A stretch of 64,000 bases of DNA from a candidate division KSB1 bacterium (GCA_034506395.1 JAPDPQ010000009.1:107447-171446); one strand, 5' to 3'; positions 1 to 9,177 are shown, numbered from the stretch's first letter. Numbers and translations: made by a program. The notes: generated by a model from the letters alone, not told the origin.

Positions 1-3000
1 GGCCATCACTCCCATTATAATTTTGTATCCCAATGGTTGCTGATGCTGAACTGGTTTGCATGATCAAATACTGAAAAACGATCCGCCCGTCTGGATAAAG
101 GAGAATTTCGAAAGTATTATACTGAGCTGAACTGGTCCGAAATCTGTTGAATTGAACGATCAATTTTTCACCGTCAAAATGATAATATGCTTTGGTATTG
201 GTGTCCACAAAAAGGTCATCCCAAAATGGAGCAACAAGATCGAAAACGCTCTGGTTGGGAATTGGATCGTTGGACCAATCGCTTGATGCACTGGTAAAAC
301 TGATAAATCCGTTGGAGCAAAACCGGAACATCGAGTAAACCCTGTTATAAAACGGAAAATTAAAGCCGATGGGGAAGAACCCCACATTCGAATCGCCATA
401 TAATCCAGTAATCTCCGTCCCAACGTTTGAGATGTCAATCCAATTGAAGCCTGGGCCTCCTGGCTCGTCACTATCGATCCAAAAATAACCGAATTTGTCT
501 GGGCCGCCCATTTTGTGAATAACTGGAGCGCCGACCCGTGGGTCTAATTGATCTTTTTCCAACTCCATCGAAAAATAGCTGGGAGGATAATTTTTTGTGG
601 CGGGCGCAAAAAATAGATTTGAACCAGTTGAACTCCCCGGCACTGCAAATATCTGATACCGCAGCGGAGCCATCCCGTGATTATGAATTTGGATCGGCGC
701 TGCAGAAACAAGGCTATCACCAGCGACCAAAGTAATATCATAATTTGCAGGATCAACTTTGATTTTTGCTGGAAGAGAAATTGAGATGTCATCAATGAAC
801 CAATCATCGTTGAAAGCTGTGGTATTGAATCCGCTGCTCTTCAGCTTCAACTGGAAAGCATTATGATATGCCTCTTTCGGCAAAACAATCTCCTCGAAGG
901 AAAAAATCGAATCTGATCTTCCATTGCCTGTGTACTCCTTAAGAGATTGCCATTGATTCGCTGGGTTGACAAATTGGATTTGAAGCGTGGAATTCGCATC
1001 TGGAGGATCTGCAGATCCACCTCGCTGCCAAAAATAGCTGAGAACGACCAAGCTGTCCTGAGATAGATCGATCAATTGCGAACGAACTTCATCCCCGCCG
1101 GTCGAATAGGCATCGAGATTTAACGAATATGGAGGGCTAGGCTCATTTAGTGCAAGGTTATTCACGTTGGCGGGACCGATGTTACGGATCCATTTGGTTG
1201 GGCTGAGTGTTGTAGACGTAAATTGGTCGAACCACGGAATGGCCGTCGGTATTCCCAACGATGTTGATAGAACCTGGCAAGTCCGGACTAGGTTTGGTTT
1301 GCTCTCCGAGCGGATCTGAACGGCCGCTGTGTCTGCGTTTTCGAAAGCGGTTGTTATCGGGATCACGACCTTTATGGTCAAATTGAACTTGGATTTGGGT
1401 GGGACTGGACCGGTGTTGTGTATGCTAATTTTGCCAGTCGAATCCCAAAAAGTTGTGCTCCATTGGTTGTTGATCACTGACAGATCATAGCTATCCGTTA
1501 ACTGGCCATAATTTTTTATTGATAATTTATAACTCAGGGTATCCCCTGCTTTGGCGCGAGCGTTCAGCTCTAACGGTTCAACAACAAAATAGTAATCGGT
1601 CATCTTAACGAACAGCGAGGCGGGAAAAGAGATCGGGTTTTCGTCGGGATCATTGCTGCGGATAATAACATCGACCGAATAGGCGCTGTCAGGGATCAGA
1701 TCGACGGCAGAAACACGAGCGATCACAGTGTCGCTGCTTTTGGGCAAAACATTCCCTGAATTGGGTTGAAAAGTTAACCAATTCGTTTTGCCCGCAGTAA
1801 AGAGATATTGGATACTGTTATGAAGAAGCGTTGGAAAATCACCGCTCCAATAATAGCCGTCGCCAGGCCAGACATTGATAGCGACGGTATTCGGGTTTGT
1901 GGCGACCAATGGGGTATTATCGTCCCAGGCTGCCACTAATTCAGCGGTTGGGCTCAAGGCGACATTATTATAAAATTCACTGATTCTCAATTGATTGACA
2001 CCTTGCATGATTGGATGATCCGCTTTGAACCAGCCGAGCGTCCGAGGAGAAAATTGAGCGCCACCGAGGGAAATAAAAGGACAATAGCCCGCATCAAAAT
2101 AGCGCCCGCGCGAATCGAAGGGATCGGCGCTCCAGCAGTCGACCGTCGTAATGACTTTCCCACCCACATCGATGAAATCGGCCAACAGATCGCCAATGGC
2201 ATATTTGTTAAACCAGGGGTAATTATTCCAAGCAATTACCAAATGATATTTCCGCACGAAATCCAGGTTGGGAATACTGCCGCTTTGATTAGCCAGCCAA
2301 GTATCCACCTTGCGAATATCTGGGTATCCGAGCAGGATGCTTTGCAGTGCGCTTGCTCCATCATCGGCATAAATAAGCAATATGTCGAGCTGACTGGACA
2401 TGAGTCTTTCACCAGCGATATCATGCATGAATGGCTGTGCAATACGTTTTGAAGGTGGAGATTTCGCCGCTTCTCCCGAAACAGAAAGGCTTGGCGCAGG
2501 AATCTGGATTAAATGGGGTTCTGCAAAGATGGTGTTCGGTTCTTTAGTCGTGAGTGAATAGTTTAAAGGCATTAAACCCAAATTATCGATTTTCACTACC
2601 CCTTTGGTGCTATCTCCAATTTCCAGAGAAAATTCGAACGGATCGGGATCAATGCTGACAGATATATCTGGGCCAACACCGATATAAATATCATCAATGA
2701 ACCAATCGTCGTAATTGCCAGGAGTTGCGATGTTCCGAAAACGGATTCGAAAATTCTTGTGATAGGCATCGGCTGGCAAATTAATTACCTCCTGATCGAA
2801 TTGATTCATATCGATTCCATCGCCAGGGTAATGTTTCAGGTTTACCCATGTGCCAGAGGCATTCCAATAGTCCACAAAAAGATCTTCACCAGCCTCTGGC
2901 GAATTACCACCACCGGTCCGCTGATAGTAGTAGCTCAAAATCACATTATTTTCAGCTGAGAGGTCAATATCGCAAGATTGAATTTCATCGCCGCCGATTG

Positions 3001-5530
3001 CGTCTCCGTTGAGATTTAAGGAATAAGGTTGACTGGGTTCATTTGAGCCATTAGTGTTAACTGTGGCTGGTCCCCTATTCATGCACCATTTTAAAGTATC
3101 GATGATCGTAGTGGAAAAATCATCAAACCAAGGGATACGTCCTATCGCGGCGACAACCGATTTTAATGTTGCCTTCGCGAAGACAGTCGTATCACTCGTG
3201 GAGCGAACGACTACTCGGGCTTGATCGCTCGCCCCATTTTCTGCATCACTTGGAATGATAACCCGAGCAAGAATGACTCTTTCTTGTCGGGAAGAGACCA
3301 GGCCAGTATTATTGATCGGTGTCTTGCCAGCCGAATCCCAAAATGTCGTTGTCCATTGGTTTTCAACCGCAACGAGGTCATAACTATCGTTCAGCAATCC
3401 GACATTTTTGATCTTGAGCGGATAGTTCAGCGTATCCCCCGCTTCGCCCCGCATCGTCACTGTCTGGGGCGTAATGGTGACGAAATAATCGCGCTCTATT
3501 AACTCGCCCATCAATTTAATATTATCGATCCCCCAAAACCATTCGTAATTGGCGTTATAATAATGCCATCGAATCTGAACACTGCTTTGATAATCGACAG
3601 CTGAGGGGAGTTTGATGACGATATCTTTTGCTGCATCAACAATGTTATAAGTTCCCACATCTTTGAAGCTGGCGACTGTCTGCCATGGCCCTTGATCGAC
3701 GCGGATATCGATATCCCCTTGTTCGTTGTAGCTACCCGCATAATTTTGAAACCAATTATTGAACACCAGTCGGATGTTCGAATACATGGAACAGTCGATG
3801 ATTGGACTGATCAGGGAAGCGTCCACGTCCACAGTCTCAGCATAATCGCTATCGACAATTAAAAACGGAGGAGACCAGATATCATACCCAACTTTAATCG
3901 TACCTGGTTGATATTGATCATCAAAATCAGCATTGCGATTGCCAGGATCATCATCTCGCCAATAGGGATCAGCAGACCAATCGGCCGGAAGGCCGTGATC
4001 GAAATTTTCCTCAAAAAAAGTCGTGAATAAGGGGATTTCAATCTGAGAGACTGCAGCCAGTGCGTTGATTCTCCCCTCACCCAATTTTCCTAGATAATTG
4101 GGATTGAGCTGATCGATATTTTCACTCGTAAATAATAAGCGATCTTTTTTGTCTCGCCAATTCCAAGTTGGAAATCGACTGGAAATGAGACCGATCAGTC
4201 CAACAACGTGGGGAGCGGCCATCGATGTGCCGCGCAGCCATTCATAGGTATGGGCGTTCGTCGTATGATCATAGTAGGTGCTATAAATCATATCTGTTGA
4301 TGGCGGTGTATCTCCGCCCGGGGCTGAGATATCTACCCAATATCCGTAGCTGGAATATGAGCTTTTCAAGTCCCTCGGCTCGGTTGCGGCGACTGAAATC
4401 ACATCAGCCCGCGAACAAAGATAGGAGGATTCGGGAAAGTCGTCGTTACCAGCAGCCGAAATGACCACGACCCCTCTTGCAGTAGCGAAATTCACTGCGT
4501 CCGCAATTCCTCCGCTATTGCTTGAGCCCCAGCTACAATTAATTGCTACCGCACCGTTTCGGGCAGCATAATAGATGGCCTGAGCACAGAACGACATATC
4601 CACTAGACCAACTTCATAGCCCGAATACTTGGCTGACCATCCTGCTCGTAATGGCATAATCTTGCATTTCCAGCCCAATCCGGATACCCCAACCCCATTA
4701 GCTGTAATGGCGCTGGCGATCCCAGCGCAATGTGTGCCATGCCCATTGAAATCCATGGGATTGTTATCGGGCTGGGTCCCATCCTCCCCAGGGAAGGGCT
4801 GATAATCCCCAGGCGCCACATCTACCCAGTCCCAGCCGCGTATATCATCCACATAGCCATTCTGGTCATCATCAACCCCAGCTACCCCGCTATATTCAAT
4901 CCAATTGGTCCAAATATTCCCGCTCAAATAGGGGTTCAATCCTCCCAAGTCAGGATGCTGCCAATCGACACCAGTATCCACAATCGCCAGAATTGCTGTG
5001 CTATCTCCTTGGCTGATTTCCCACGCTTCAGGAGCATGAATTTTAATCATGGCCCACTGCTTGGAATAATCGGGATCATTTGGTGTGACACCATAAACCC
5101 GATGGATACCGATCGGCTGAGCGGATGCAATGAATGGGTTAGATGCATAGGCAGTGACAGCATCCATAATATCAGCTTGTGGAGCGAGCTCAAGCCGATA
5201 CACCCGATCAAGTCCAAATTGCCCGCCTTCCCACATGTTTTCAGCCCCAGGGAAGAGACGGGTCATTGCGACAACTTTAAACTGCGAATTAAGCTGATCA
5301 AGCGATGGAATTCCAGTGGTAATGATGCCGTTTTTTTGACTGAAAACCAGTTTGGGAGCAGCCGTTGATAATTTAATCACAATTCGATTCGAAGTGAAAT
5401 AAGACTTGAACGCTCCATGATACGCTTGAATCTTGGTAGATTGTGCGAAAGTAATTGAACAGAAATTTGGGGTCAATAAAAATGCAATACAAAGCCAAGA
5501 GATAGGAAAGAATTTGAGCCTGAGTAACAT
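1..5530 (-). CDS. Secreted modular subtilisin-like (S8) serine peptidase, 3' end beyond window
   Basis: Open frame read from ATG at 5530 to the left edge without a stop, so at least 1842 residues and incomplete. Residues 1-29 form a signal peptide ending TFA/Q. The catalytic domain follows: Asp185 in VDTGVDW, His264 in NGHGTHCAG, oxyanion Asn362 in SAAGND and Ser436 in GTSMAAPH. After it come a jelly-roll/MAM-like module (about 3900-3500), an Ig-like plus MAM-like pair (about 3480-2640, ending DDWFIDDI), a ThuA/amidotransferase-like insert (about 2400-2030), a second Ig-like plus MAM-like pair (about 1620-780, again DDWFIDDI), and a nidogen-like stretch (about 520-1). Exported extracellular or cell-surface protease; the modules probably bind polymers or the cell surface. 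The first 100 or so residues after the signal resemble an inhibitor propeptide. Peptidase assignment is secure; module names are by pattern. Confidence 0.93.
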   Translation of the reverse strand, partial: MLLRLKFFPISWLCIAFLLTPNFCSITFAQSTKIQAYHGAFKSYFTSNRIVIKLSTAAPKLVFSQKNGIITTGIPSLDQLNSQFKVVAMTRLFPGAENMWEGGQFGLDRVYRLELAPQADIMDAVTAYASNPFIASAQPIGIHRVYGVTPNDPDYSKQWAMIKIHAPEAWEISQGDSTAILAIVDTGVDWQHPDLGGLNPYLSGNIWTNWIEYSGVAGVDDDQNGYVDDIRGWDWVDVAPGDYQPFPGEDGTQPDNNPMDFNGHGTHCAGIASAITANGVGVSGLGWKCKIMPLRAGWSAKYSGYEVGLVDMSFCAQAIYYAARNGAVAINCSWGSSNSGGIADAVNFATARGVVVISAAGNDDFPESSYLCSRADVISVAATEPRDLKSSYSSYGYWVDISAPGGDTPPSTDMIYSTYYDHTTNAHTYEWLRGTSMAAPHVVGLIGLISSRFPTWNWRDKKDRLLFTSENIDQLNPNYLGKLGEGRINALAAVSQIEIPLFTTFFEENFDHGLPADWSADPYWRDDDPGNRNADFDDQYQPGTIKVGYDIWSPPFLIVDSDYAETVDVDASLISPIIDCSMYSNIRLVFNNWFQNYAGSYNEQGDIDIRVDQGPWQTVASFKDVGTYNIVDAAKDIVIKLPSAVDYQSSVQIRWHYYNANYEWFWGIDNIKLMGELIERDYFVTITPQTVTMRGEAGDTLNYPLKIKNVGLLNDSYDLVAVENQWTTTFWDSAGKTPINNTGLVSSRQERVILARVIIPSDAENGASDQARVVVRSTSDTTVFAKATLKSVVAAIGRIPWFDDFSTTIIDTLKWCMNRGPATVNTNGSNEPSQPYSLNLNGDAIGGDEIQSCDIDLSAENNVILSYYYQRTGGGNSPEAGEDLFVDYWNASGTWVNLKHYPGDGIDMNQFDQEVINLPADAYHKNFRIRFRNIATPGNYDDWFIDDIYIGVGPDISVSIDPDPFEFSLEIGDSTKGVVKIDNLGLMPLNYSLTTKEPNTIFAEPHLIQIPAPSLSVSGEAAKSPPSKRIAQPFMHDIAGERLMSSQLDILLIYADDGASALQSILLGYPDIRKVDTWLANQSGSIPNLDFVRKYHLVIAWNNYPWFNKYAIGDLLADFIDVGGKVITTVDCWSADPFDSRGRYFDAGYCPFISLGGAQFSPRTLGWFKADHPIMQGVNQLRISEFYNNVALSPTAELVAAWDDNTPLVATNPNTVAINVWPGDGYYWSGDFPTLLHNSIQYLFTAGKTNWLTFQPNSGNVLPKSSDTVIARVSAVDLIPDSAYSVDVIIRSNDPDENPISFPASLFVKMTDYYFVVEPLELNARAKAGDTLSYKLSIKNYGQLTDSYDLSVINNQWSTTFWDSTGKISIHNTGPVPPKSKFNLTIKVVIPITTAFENADTAAVQIRSESKPNLVRTCQVLSTSLGIPTAIPWFDQFTSTTLSPTKWIRNIGPANVNNLALNEPSPPYSLNLDAYSTGGDEVRSQLIDLSQDSLVVLSYFWQRGGSADPPDANSTLQIQFVNPANQWQSLKEYTGNGRSDSIFSFEEIVLPKEAYHNAFQLKLKSSGFNTTAFNDDWFIDDISISLPAKIKVDPANYDITLVAGDSLVSAAPIQIHNHGMAPLRYQIFAVPGSSTGSNLFFAPATKNYPPSYFSMELEKDQLDPRVGAPVIHKMGGPDKFGYFWIDSDEPGGPGFNWIDISNVGTEITGLYGDSNVGFFPIGFNFPFYNRVYSMFRFCSNGFISFTSASSDWSNDPIPNQSVFDLVAPFWDDLFVDTNTKAYYHFDGEKLIVQFNRFRTSSAQYNTFEILLYPDGRIVFQYLIMQTSSASATIGIQNYNGSDG

Positions 5531-5913
5531 TGTCCGATCCTCCCTGATCCATTGACGAGCGGTGAGATGAATTTAGTTAGTGGCATGCGGAGAACAAATA
5601 TTTAAAAACGCCAGCAATTAAAGCGCGAATAAGTCTGGGAATGACCAAAGAAGGCGTGCGTAAAGATGTCCCAGCAGAGTTTTGGTTAGTGATAAAATAT
5701 TGAAAAATCCTCGATCGATTTTTTTTATTCAGAGGAACGTTTGGTACCAGATTGAATTAATCGATAATAATAAAAATAAATCAAAATGTCAATGAAAATT
5801 TTTGCGATTCAATTTCTTTTTGAGAGCTAATAGCAAAATGAATTTTTGAAAACTTCGCCAAAATGATTTTTTTTCAATCTAGTGGTCAAACCTTTTCTCA
5901 AGGCTCAGATTTA
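5531..5913. other. Intergenic, upstream region of the subtilase gene
   Basis: No credible gene. The region is AT-rich near 5700-5880 and lies between the terminator of trpB2 and the start of the subtilase gene. The AGGGAGGAT just upstream of 5530 is the ribosome-binding site of the protease. I could not pick a convincing promoter. Confidence 0.5.
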
Positions 5914-5962
5914 TAAAAAAAAGCCCACGAGCCATTGATGAATATAGTTTGGACTCGTGGGC
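5914..5962 (-). terminator. Rho-independent terminator of the trp operon
   Basis: Inverted repeat GCCCACGAG (5923-5931) / CTCGTGGGC (5954-5962) followed on the minus strand by a run of U (complement of the A-tract at 5915-5922). It sits 26 bases after the stop codon of trpB2. Confidence 0.88.
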
Positions 5963-5987
5963 AAAATGAAAATATGAATAATGTCGC

Positions 5988-7352
5988 TTAGGCCACTTTT
6001 GGATAATCCTTGATCAACTCCAAAGTGCGCTTAATTTCGTCCTCTGGGAGCTCATGATCGGCAAGTTTGCCAGCCAAAAAGGCGTCGTAGGCCGCCATAT
6101 CAAAATGTCCATGACCGCTGAGGTTGAACAGGATTGTTATTGGCGTGCCCGCTTGCTTGGCTTTTAAAGCCTCATTGATTGCGGCGCGGATCGCATGGGC
6201 AGATTCTGGCGCTGGGATAATCCCTTCGGCTCTGGCAAAGGTTCTTGCGGCCTCGAAGGTTTCCAACTGTTTGTAAGCAACGGCCTCAAGAATTTTCTCT
6301 TTGACCAGGTGGCTAATAAGCGGAGCCATCCCATGATAGCGAAGCCCACCGGCATGGATCGGAGGCGGAATGAACTTGTGGCCCAAGGTATGCATGGCTA
6401 AAAGCGGTGTCATCTCAGCCACGTCCCCAAAATCGTAGGCATACGGGCCGCGAGTGAGCGTTGGGCAGGAAGCAGGCTCTACCGCCACCCCTCTTACTTT
6501 TTTTCCGTTAAATTTATCATGGAGAAACGGGAACACCAAGCCAGCGAAATTGCTGCCACCGCCCACACAGCCAATAACCACATCAGGATAATCTCCCGCC
6601 AGCTCCATTTGTTTCTTCGCCTCCAAACCCACCACGGTCTGATGCAGTAACACATGGTTAAGCACGCTTCCCAGCGAATATTTGGTATCTTCTCTCATCG
6701 CTGCATCTTCAACCGCCTCACTGATGGCAACCCCCAGACTCCCGGGAGAATCAGGATCCTGTTCTAAGACCATCCGGCCAGCATTGGTATCGGTGCTGGG
6801 ACTTGGTACGACCTGGGCCCCCCAGGTCTGCATCATAATTCGACGGTACGGCTTCTGATTGTAACTGATCTTCACCATGTAAACCTTGCATTCCAGACCA
6901 AAAAAGTTGCACGCCAAGCTCAACGCGCTTCCCCATTGGCCAGCGCCAGTTTCGGTCGTAATTCTTTTCACTCCTTCTTTCTTGTTGTAATATGCTTGGG
7001 CCACAGCCGTATTTGGCTTGTGGCTGCCAGCCGGGCTAACTCCTTCCCATTTGTAATATATTTTCGCTGGCGTATCCAGCGCCTTCTCTAACCGCCAAGC
7101 CCGAAACAGGGGGGACGGACGCCAGAGCCGATAGATGTCCAAAACCTCATCTGGAATCGGAATCCACCGCTCGGTGCTCACCTCTTGTTTGATCAATTCC
7201 ATCGGAAACAGCGGTGCCAAATCCTGGGGTCCCACTGGCTGTTTGGTGCCCGGATGCAGCACTGGAGGTAACGGCTTGGGAAGATCTGCTTGAATATTGT
7301 ACCACTCGTGTGGTAGATCTTTCTCGGAGAGAAGAATTTTTGTCGTCTTCAT
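5988..7352 (-). CDS. trpB: Tryptophan synthase beta chain, TrpB2 type
   Basis: 454 residues, the length of the TrpB2 class (classical TrpB is near 400). PLP-dependent beta-replacement of activated serine with indole. The Schiff-base lysine is Lys112 in GSHKPNTA, and the phosphate-binding loop is the GCVGGGSNF motif in the middle of the protein. The long N-terminus (about 75 residues before the LWRPSPL motif) is typical of TrpB2. Characterised TrpB2 enzymes act without tight TrpA binding, and O-phospho-L-serine has been reported as their substrate. No trpA is adjacent. The gene lies downstream of a SbnI-like kinase and a trp leader (8700-8768), with a good ribosome-binding site AAAGGAG before the ATG. 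The terminator at 5914-5962 closes the operon. A 387-base gap separates it from the kinase, much of it filled by a palindromic repeat. Confidence 0.93.
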   Translation of the reverse strand: MKTTKILLSEKDLPHEWYNIQADLPKPLPPVLHPGTKQPVGPQDLAPLFPMELIKQEVSTERWIPIPDEVLDIYRLWRPSPLFRAWRLEKALDTPAKIYYKWEGVSPAGSHKPNTAVAQAYYNKKEGVKRITTETGAGQWGSALSLACNFFGLECKVYMVKISYNQKPYRRIMMQTWGAQVVPSPSTDTNAGRMVLEQDPDSPGSLGVAISEAVEDAAMREDTKYSLGSVLNHVLLHQTVVGLEAKKQMELAGDYPDVVIGCVGGGSNFAGLVFPFLHDKFNGKKVRGVAVEPASCPTLTRGPYAYDFGDVAEMTPLLAMHTLGHKFIPPPIHAGGLRYHGMAPLISHLVKEKILEAVAYKQLETFEAARTFARAEGIIPAPESAHAIRAAINEALKAKQAGTPITILFNLSGHGHFDMAAYDAFLAGKLADHELPEDEIKRTLELIKDYPKVA

Positions 7353-7407
7353 AATGACTCCTTTCGGTTAGTTTGGATAGGGATATTTGCAAATTATCGA
7401 ATTCAGT

Positions 7408-7636
7408 TATTCCGAGCATGGCGAGGAATCCAATAATCGAGCGAAAAGCAAAGACTGCTGCGCTGCTTCACCTCTCTCAATGACTCGAAATTAGCTGATT
7501 GGACAGGTCCATTAGTTTCGATACACCGTTGTCCAACATGCCAAATTTAGAACCGATGCTCAGATCTGCTTTTCAGCGGAGATGAAGCAATCTCATACGA
7601 GGAATAGTTAGTTAATTCCTCGCTTCGAACGGAATT
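7408..7636. repeat. Palindromic repeat pair (ATTCCGAGC..GCGAGGAAT family) inside the trp operon
   Basis: A copy near 7408-7431 (TATTCCGAGCATGGCGAGG) and an inverted copy at 7614-7636 (ATTCCTCGCTTCGAACGGAA) bracket about 180 bases. Both match the repeat seen intact at 40327. A small hairpin CGAGGAAT/ATTCCTCG lies at about 7599-7622. The rest of the gap 7353-7739 shows no gene. The element seems to have entered between the kinase gene and trpB2 and explains most of the unusually long spacer. Confidence 0.6.
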
Positions 7637-7739
7637 ATGTCCTTTAGCATGTTGCTGGTATTGAACAGCTCAGATAATAGATCGCGATAAAAAATCAAAC
7701 ATCAAAAGCAGAATTAGAATCCAAAAAATGGTCCGCAAA

Positions 7740-8594
7740 TTATTCATCAAATAAAAACGTCGGCTCATGATAAAAACGGATGGACTTATCGCGTATTTGC
7801 TCGGTAATACGTTTCTGCAACCAGTAATTTTTCTGTTCTACAGAGACATCGAACCGCAATATGTCTAACGGCACGTTGATTCGCAACGCTCGTTTCGGCA
7901 GAATGATTCTGGTAATGCCGCTGGGGATCCTGATACCGCGATTGGTGACCTCTACCAATTCTTGCTTCTCTAATCTTCGAAATACAATCAAGGCACAAAA
8001 CTGGGGATAATTGGCCTTCAAATGATCGAGATTTGTATAACTCACCCGATCCATGTATTGAAAACCTTTGTAGATTTGCGTAATGTTCTGGAGATCTTTG
8101 ATCCGTTGAAATAAATCGGTATGAGCATGAACGTGGTAAACGGTCTCATCGGCAAATTGAATTTGGCAGAGCAGATCCCCGTTTTCATTATCGATCAATT
8201 CATTCTTGGGATGATTTGTGATCTTGATGTCCGGGATATTACCGATCCTATCCAAAAATTCAGCCTTGCTGAATTTTTCAACGGCATGATGCCAGTGGAG
8301 AAAGATGAGTCCTGGGTCGAATAGATCGATATGCTGGACCAGCACATCGGGAATTTTCAGTTCCTGCAAGGCAGTCAATCGGTTGGCCCCATCCAATAAG
8401 ATGTATTTATCGGTGCCAGAATGAGTGGCGACGACCGGAGGATTTTTCAATCGATTCTCTTTCCTGATATACTCGATCAGTTTTGAGGATCGCTCTAAGT
8501 CTGGATCTTCGTGGAAAATAATTTGGGAAATAGGAACGATTCTGAGATGTGGGAGTTCTCCAATCTTAAGCTGCTGATCATTTCTCTGAATCAC
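7740..8594 (-). CDS. ParB/sulfiredoxin-fold protein, SbnI/SerK-like; candidate free L-serine kinase
   Basis: 284 residues, GTG start at 8594 with a strong AGGAGG four bases before it. The N-terminal half is a ParB/Srx-like fold: LRIVPISQIIFHED (17-30), then YILLDGANRLTAL (64-76) with the DGANR nucleotide/phosphate loop at 68-72. The C-terminal half carries RIPSGITRIILPKRALRI (about 219-236) and ends SIRFYHEPTFLF. From memory these match the N-terminal VDKIDLHE, the DGxHR loop and the VPAGVTRF...LNLQVPL segment of SbnI, the serine kinase of staphyloferrin B synthesis. Glu29 would then align with the catalytic Glu of SbnI and of archaeal SerK. Predicted product: O-phospho-L-serine. It is the first structural gene after a Trp attenuator, and TrpB2 follows. 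The family match is strong; the kinase activity is inferred. The alternative is a DNA-binding ParB-like regulator. Confidence 0.75.
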   Translation of the reverse strand: MIQRNDQQLKIGELPHLRIVPISQIIFHEDPDLERSSKLIEYIRKENRLKNPPVVATHSGTDKYILLDGANRLTALQELKIPDVLVQHIDLFDPGLIFLHWHHAVEKFSKAEFLDRIGNIPDIKITNHPKNELIDNENGDLLCQIQFADETVYHVHAHTDLFQRIKDLQNITQIYKGFQYMDRVSYTNLDHLKANYPQFCALIVFRRLEKQELVEVTNRGIRIPSGITRIILPKRALRINVPLDILRFDVSVEQKNYWLQKRITEQIRDKSIRFYHEPTFLFDE

Positions 8595-8611
8595 GGCTCC
8601 TCCTGAGGGTT

Positions 8612-8644
8612 AAATAAAAAACCCACTTAAAAAGCTTAAGTGGG
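8612..8644 (-). terminator. Attenuator terminator hairpin of the trp leader
   Basis: On the minus strand CCCACTTAA (8644-8636) pairs with TTAAGTGGG (8630-8622) around a five-base loop and is followed by TTTTTTATTT (8621-8612). It lies between the leader peptide and the first structural gene, 18 bases before the GTG at 8594. That is the place for an attenuator rather than for the end of the thioredoxin gene, because a promoter (8792-8820) lies between trxA and this hairpin. Confidence 0.88.
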
Positions 8645-8697
8645 CTGGAATTGGTTGATTTATTTATGAAACACCTGTACAGTGACTAATTCCGCCC
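8642..8697 (-). promoter_or_regulatory. Candidate antiterminator of the trp leader
   Basis: On the minus strand GGGCGGAATT (8697-8688), three bases after the leader stop codon, can pair with AATTCCAGCCC (8652-8642): six plus four base pairs with one bulged A. The second arm overlaps the CCC at the foot of the terminator stem, so the two structures exclude each other. A ribosome stalled at the triple Trp codon would leave the first arm free; one that reaches the UGA would cover it. Pairing is read by eye, with no energy calculation. Confidence 0.65.
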
Positions 8698-8699
8698 GA

Positions 8700-8768
8700 T
8701 CATATATACCACCACCAATGAAAGCACTTTTGCCACATAAAAACCAATGTCAATCGGTTCATCATCAT
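8700..8768 (-). CDS. trpL: trp operon leader peptide (22 residues, four Trp)
   Basis: Small frame starting with three consecutive ATG codons (8768, 8765, 8762), preceded by GAGG, and ending in UGA at 8702-8700. It begins MMMNRLTLV, has one Trp at position 12, and ends KCFHWWWYI: three consecutive Trp codons at positions 18-20, two codons before the stop. Four Trp in 22 residues is far above chance. The frame starts 24 bases after the -10 box of a strong promoter and is followed by mutually exclusive antiterminator and terminator hairpins. It is a ribosome-stalling sensor of charged tRNA-Trp, as in proteobacterial trp operons, controlling the kinase and trpB2. Confidence 0.9.
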   Translation of the reverse strand: MMMNRLTLVFMWQKCFHWWWYI

Positions 8769-8791
8769 TTTCGCCTCAAATAATTGGTCTG

Positions 8792-8820
8792 AATATATAA
8801 ACAAAAGCGCTGAATGTCAA
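8792..8820 (-). promoter_or_regulatory. Promoter of the trp leader-kinase-trpB2 operon
   Basis: TTGACA (8820-8815), 17-base spacer, TATATT (8797-8792) on the minus strand. The start of transcription would fall near 8785, a short distance before the leader peptide. Confidence 0.85.
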
Positions 8821-8847
8821 GCAAAATTTCTTTAAAAGAGGTTTCTT

Positions 8848-9177
8848 TTAGGCACCTAATATTTTATCGATTTTTTCTTTAATGTGATGCTTCGGAACGG
8901 CACCGATGATTTGGTCAACCACCTTGCCATCTTTAAACAGCAGCAATGTCGGAATGCTGCGAATGCCATATTTAATAGCGATCCGCTGATTTGAATCTAC
9001 ATCGCATTTGCCTACTTTCAATTTTCCCTCATAATCGCGCGCCAATTCATCAACGATCGGAGAGATCATTTTGCATGGCCCACACCAAATTGCCCAGAAA
9101 TCGATCAAGACCGGATGAGGAGATTGCAGCACTTCATTTTCAAAATTTTCTTCGTTAATAGCCAGCAAGTTGCTCAT
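8848..9177 (-). CDS. trxA: Thioredoxin
   Basis: 109 residues from the ATG at 9177, the usual thioredoxin length. That ATG (MSNLLAINEENF) has GGAG nine bases upstream; an earlier in-frame ATG at 9201 would add eight residues and has a poorer site. The redox motif WCGPC is preceded by DFWAIW, and the cis-Pro loop is RSIPTLL. Cytosolic disulfide reductase. It has its own promoter (9316-9344) and is separated from the trp operon by that operon's promoter, so it is probably monocistronic. Confidence 0.95.
   Translation of the reverse strand: MSNLLAINEENFENEVLQSPHPVLIDFWAIWCGPCKMISPIVDELARDYEGKLKVGKCDVDSNQRIAIKYGIRSIPTLLLFKDGKVVDQIIGAVPKHHIKEKIDKILGA

Noticed and set aside
8595..8790. T-box or Trp riboswitch instead of a leader-peptide attenuator
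   Set aside because: No T-box AGGGUGGNACCGCG motif or specifier loop could be found, whereas a translated Trp-rich frame is explicit.
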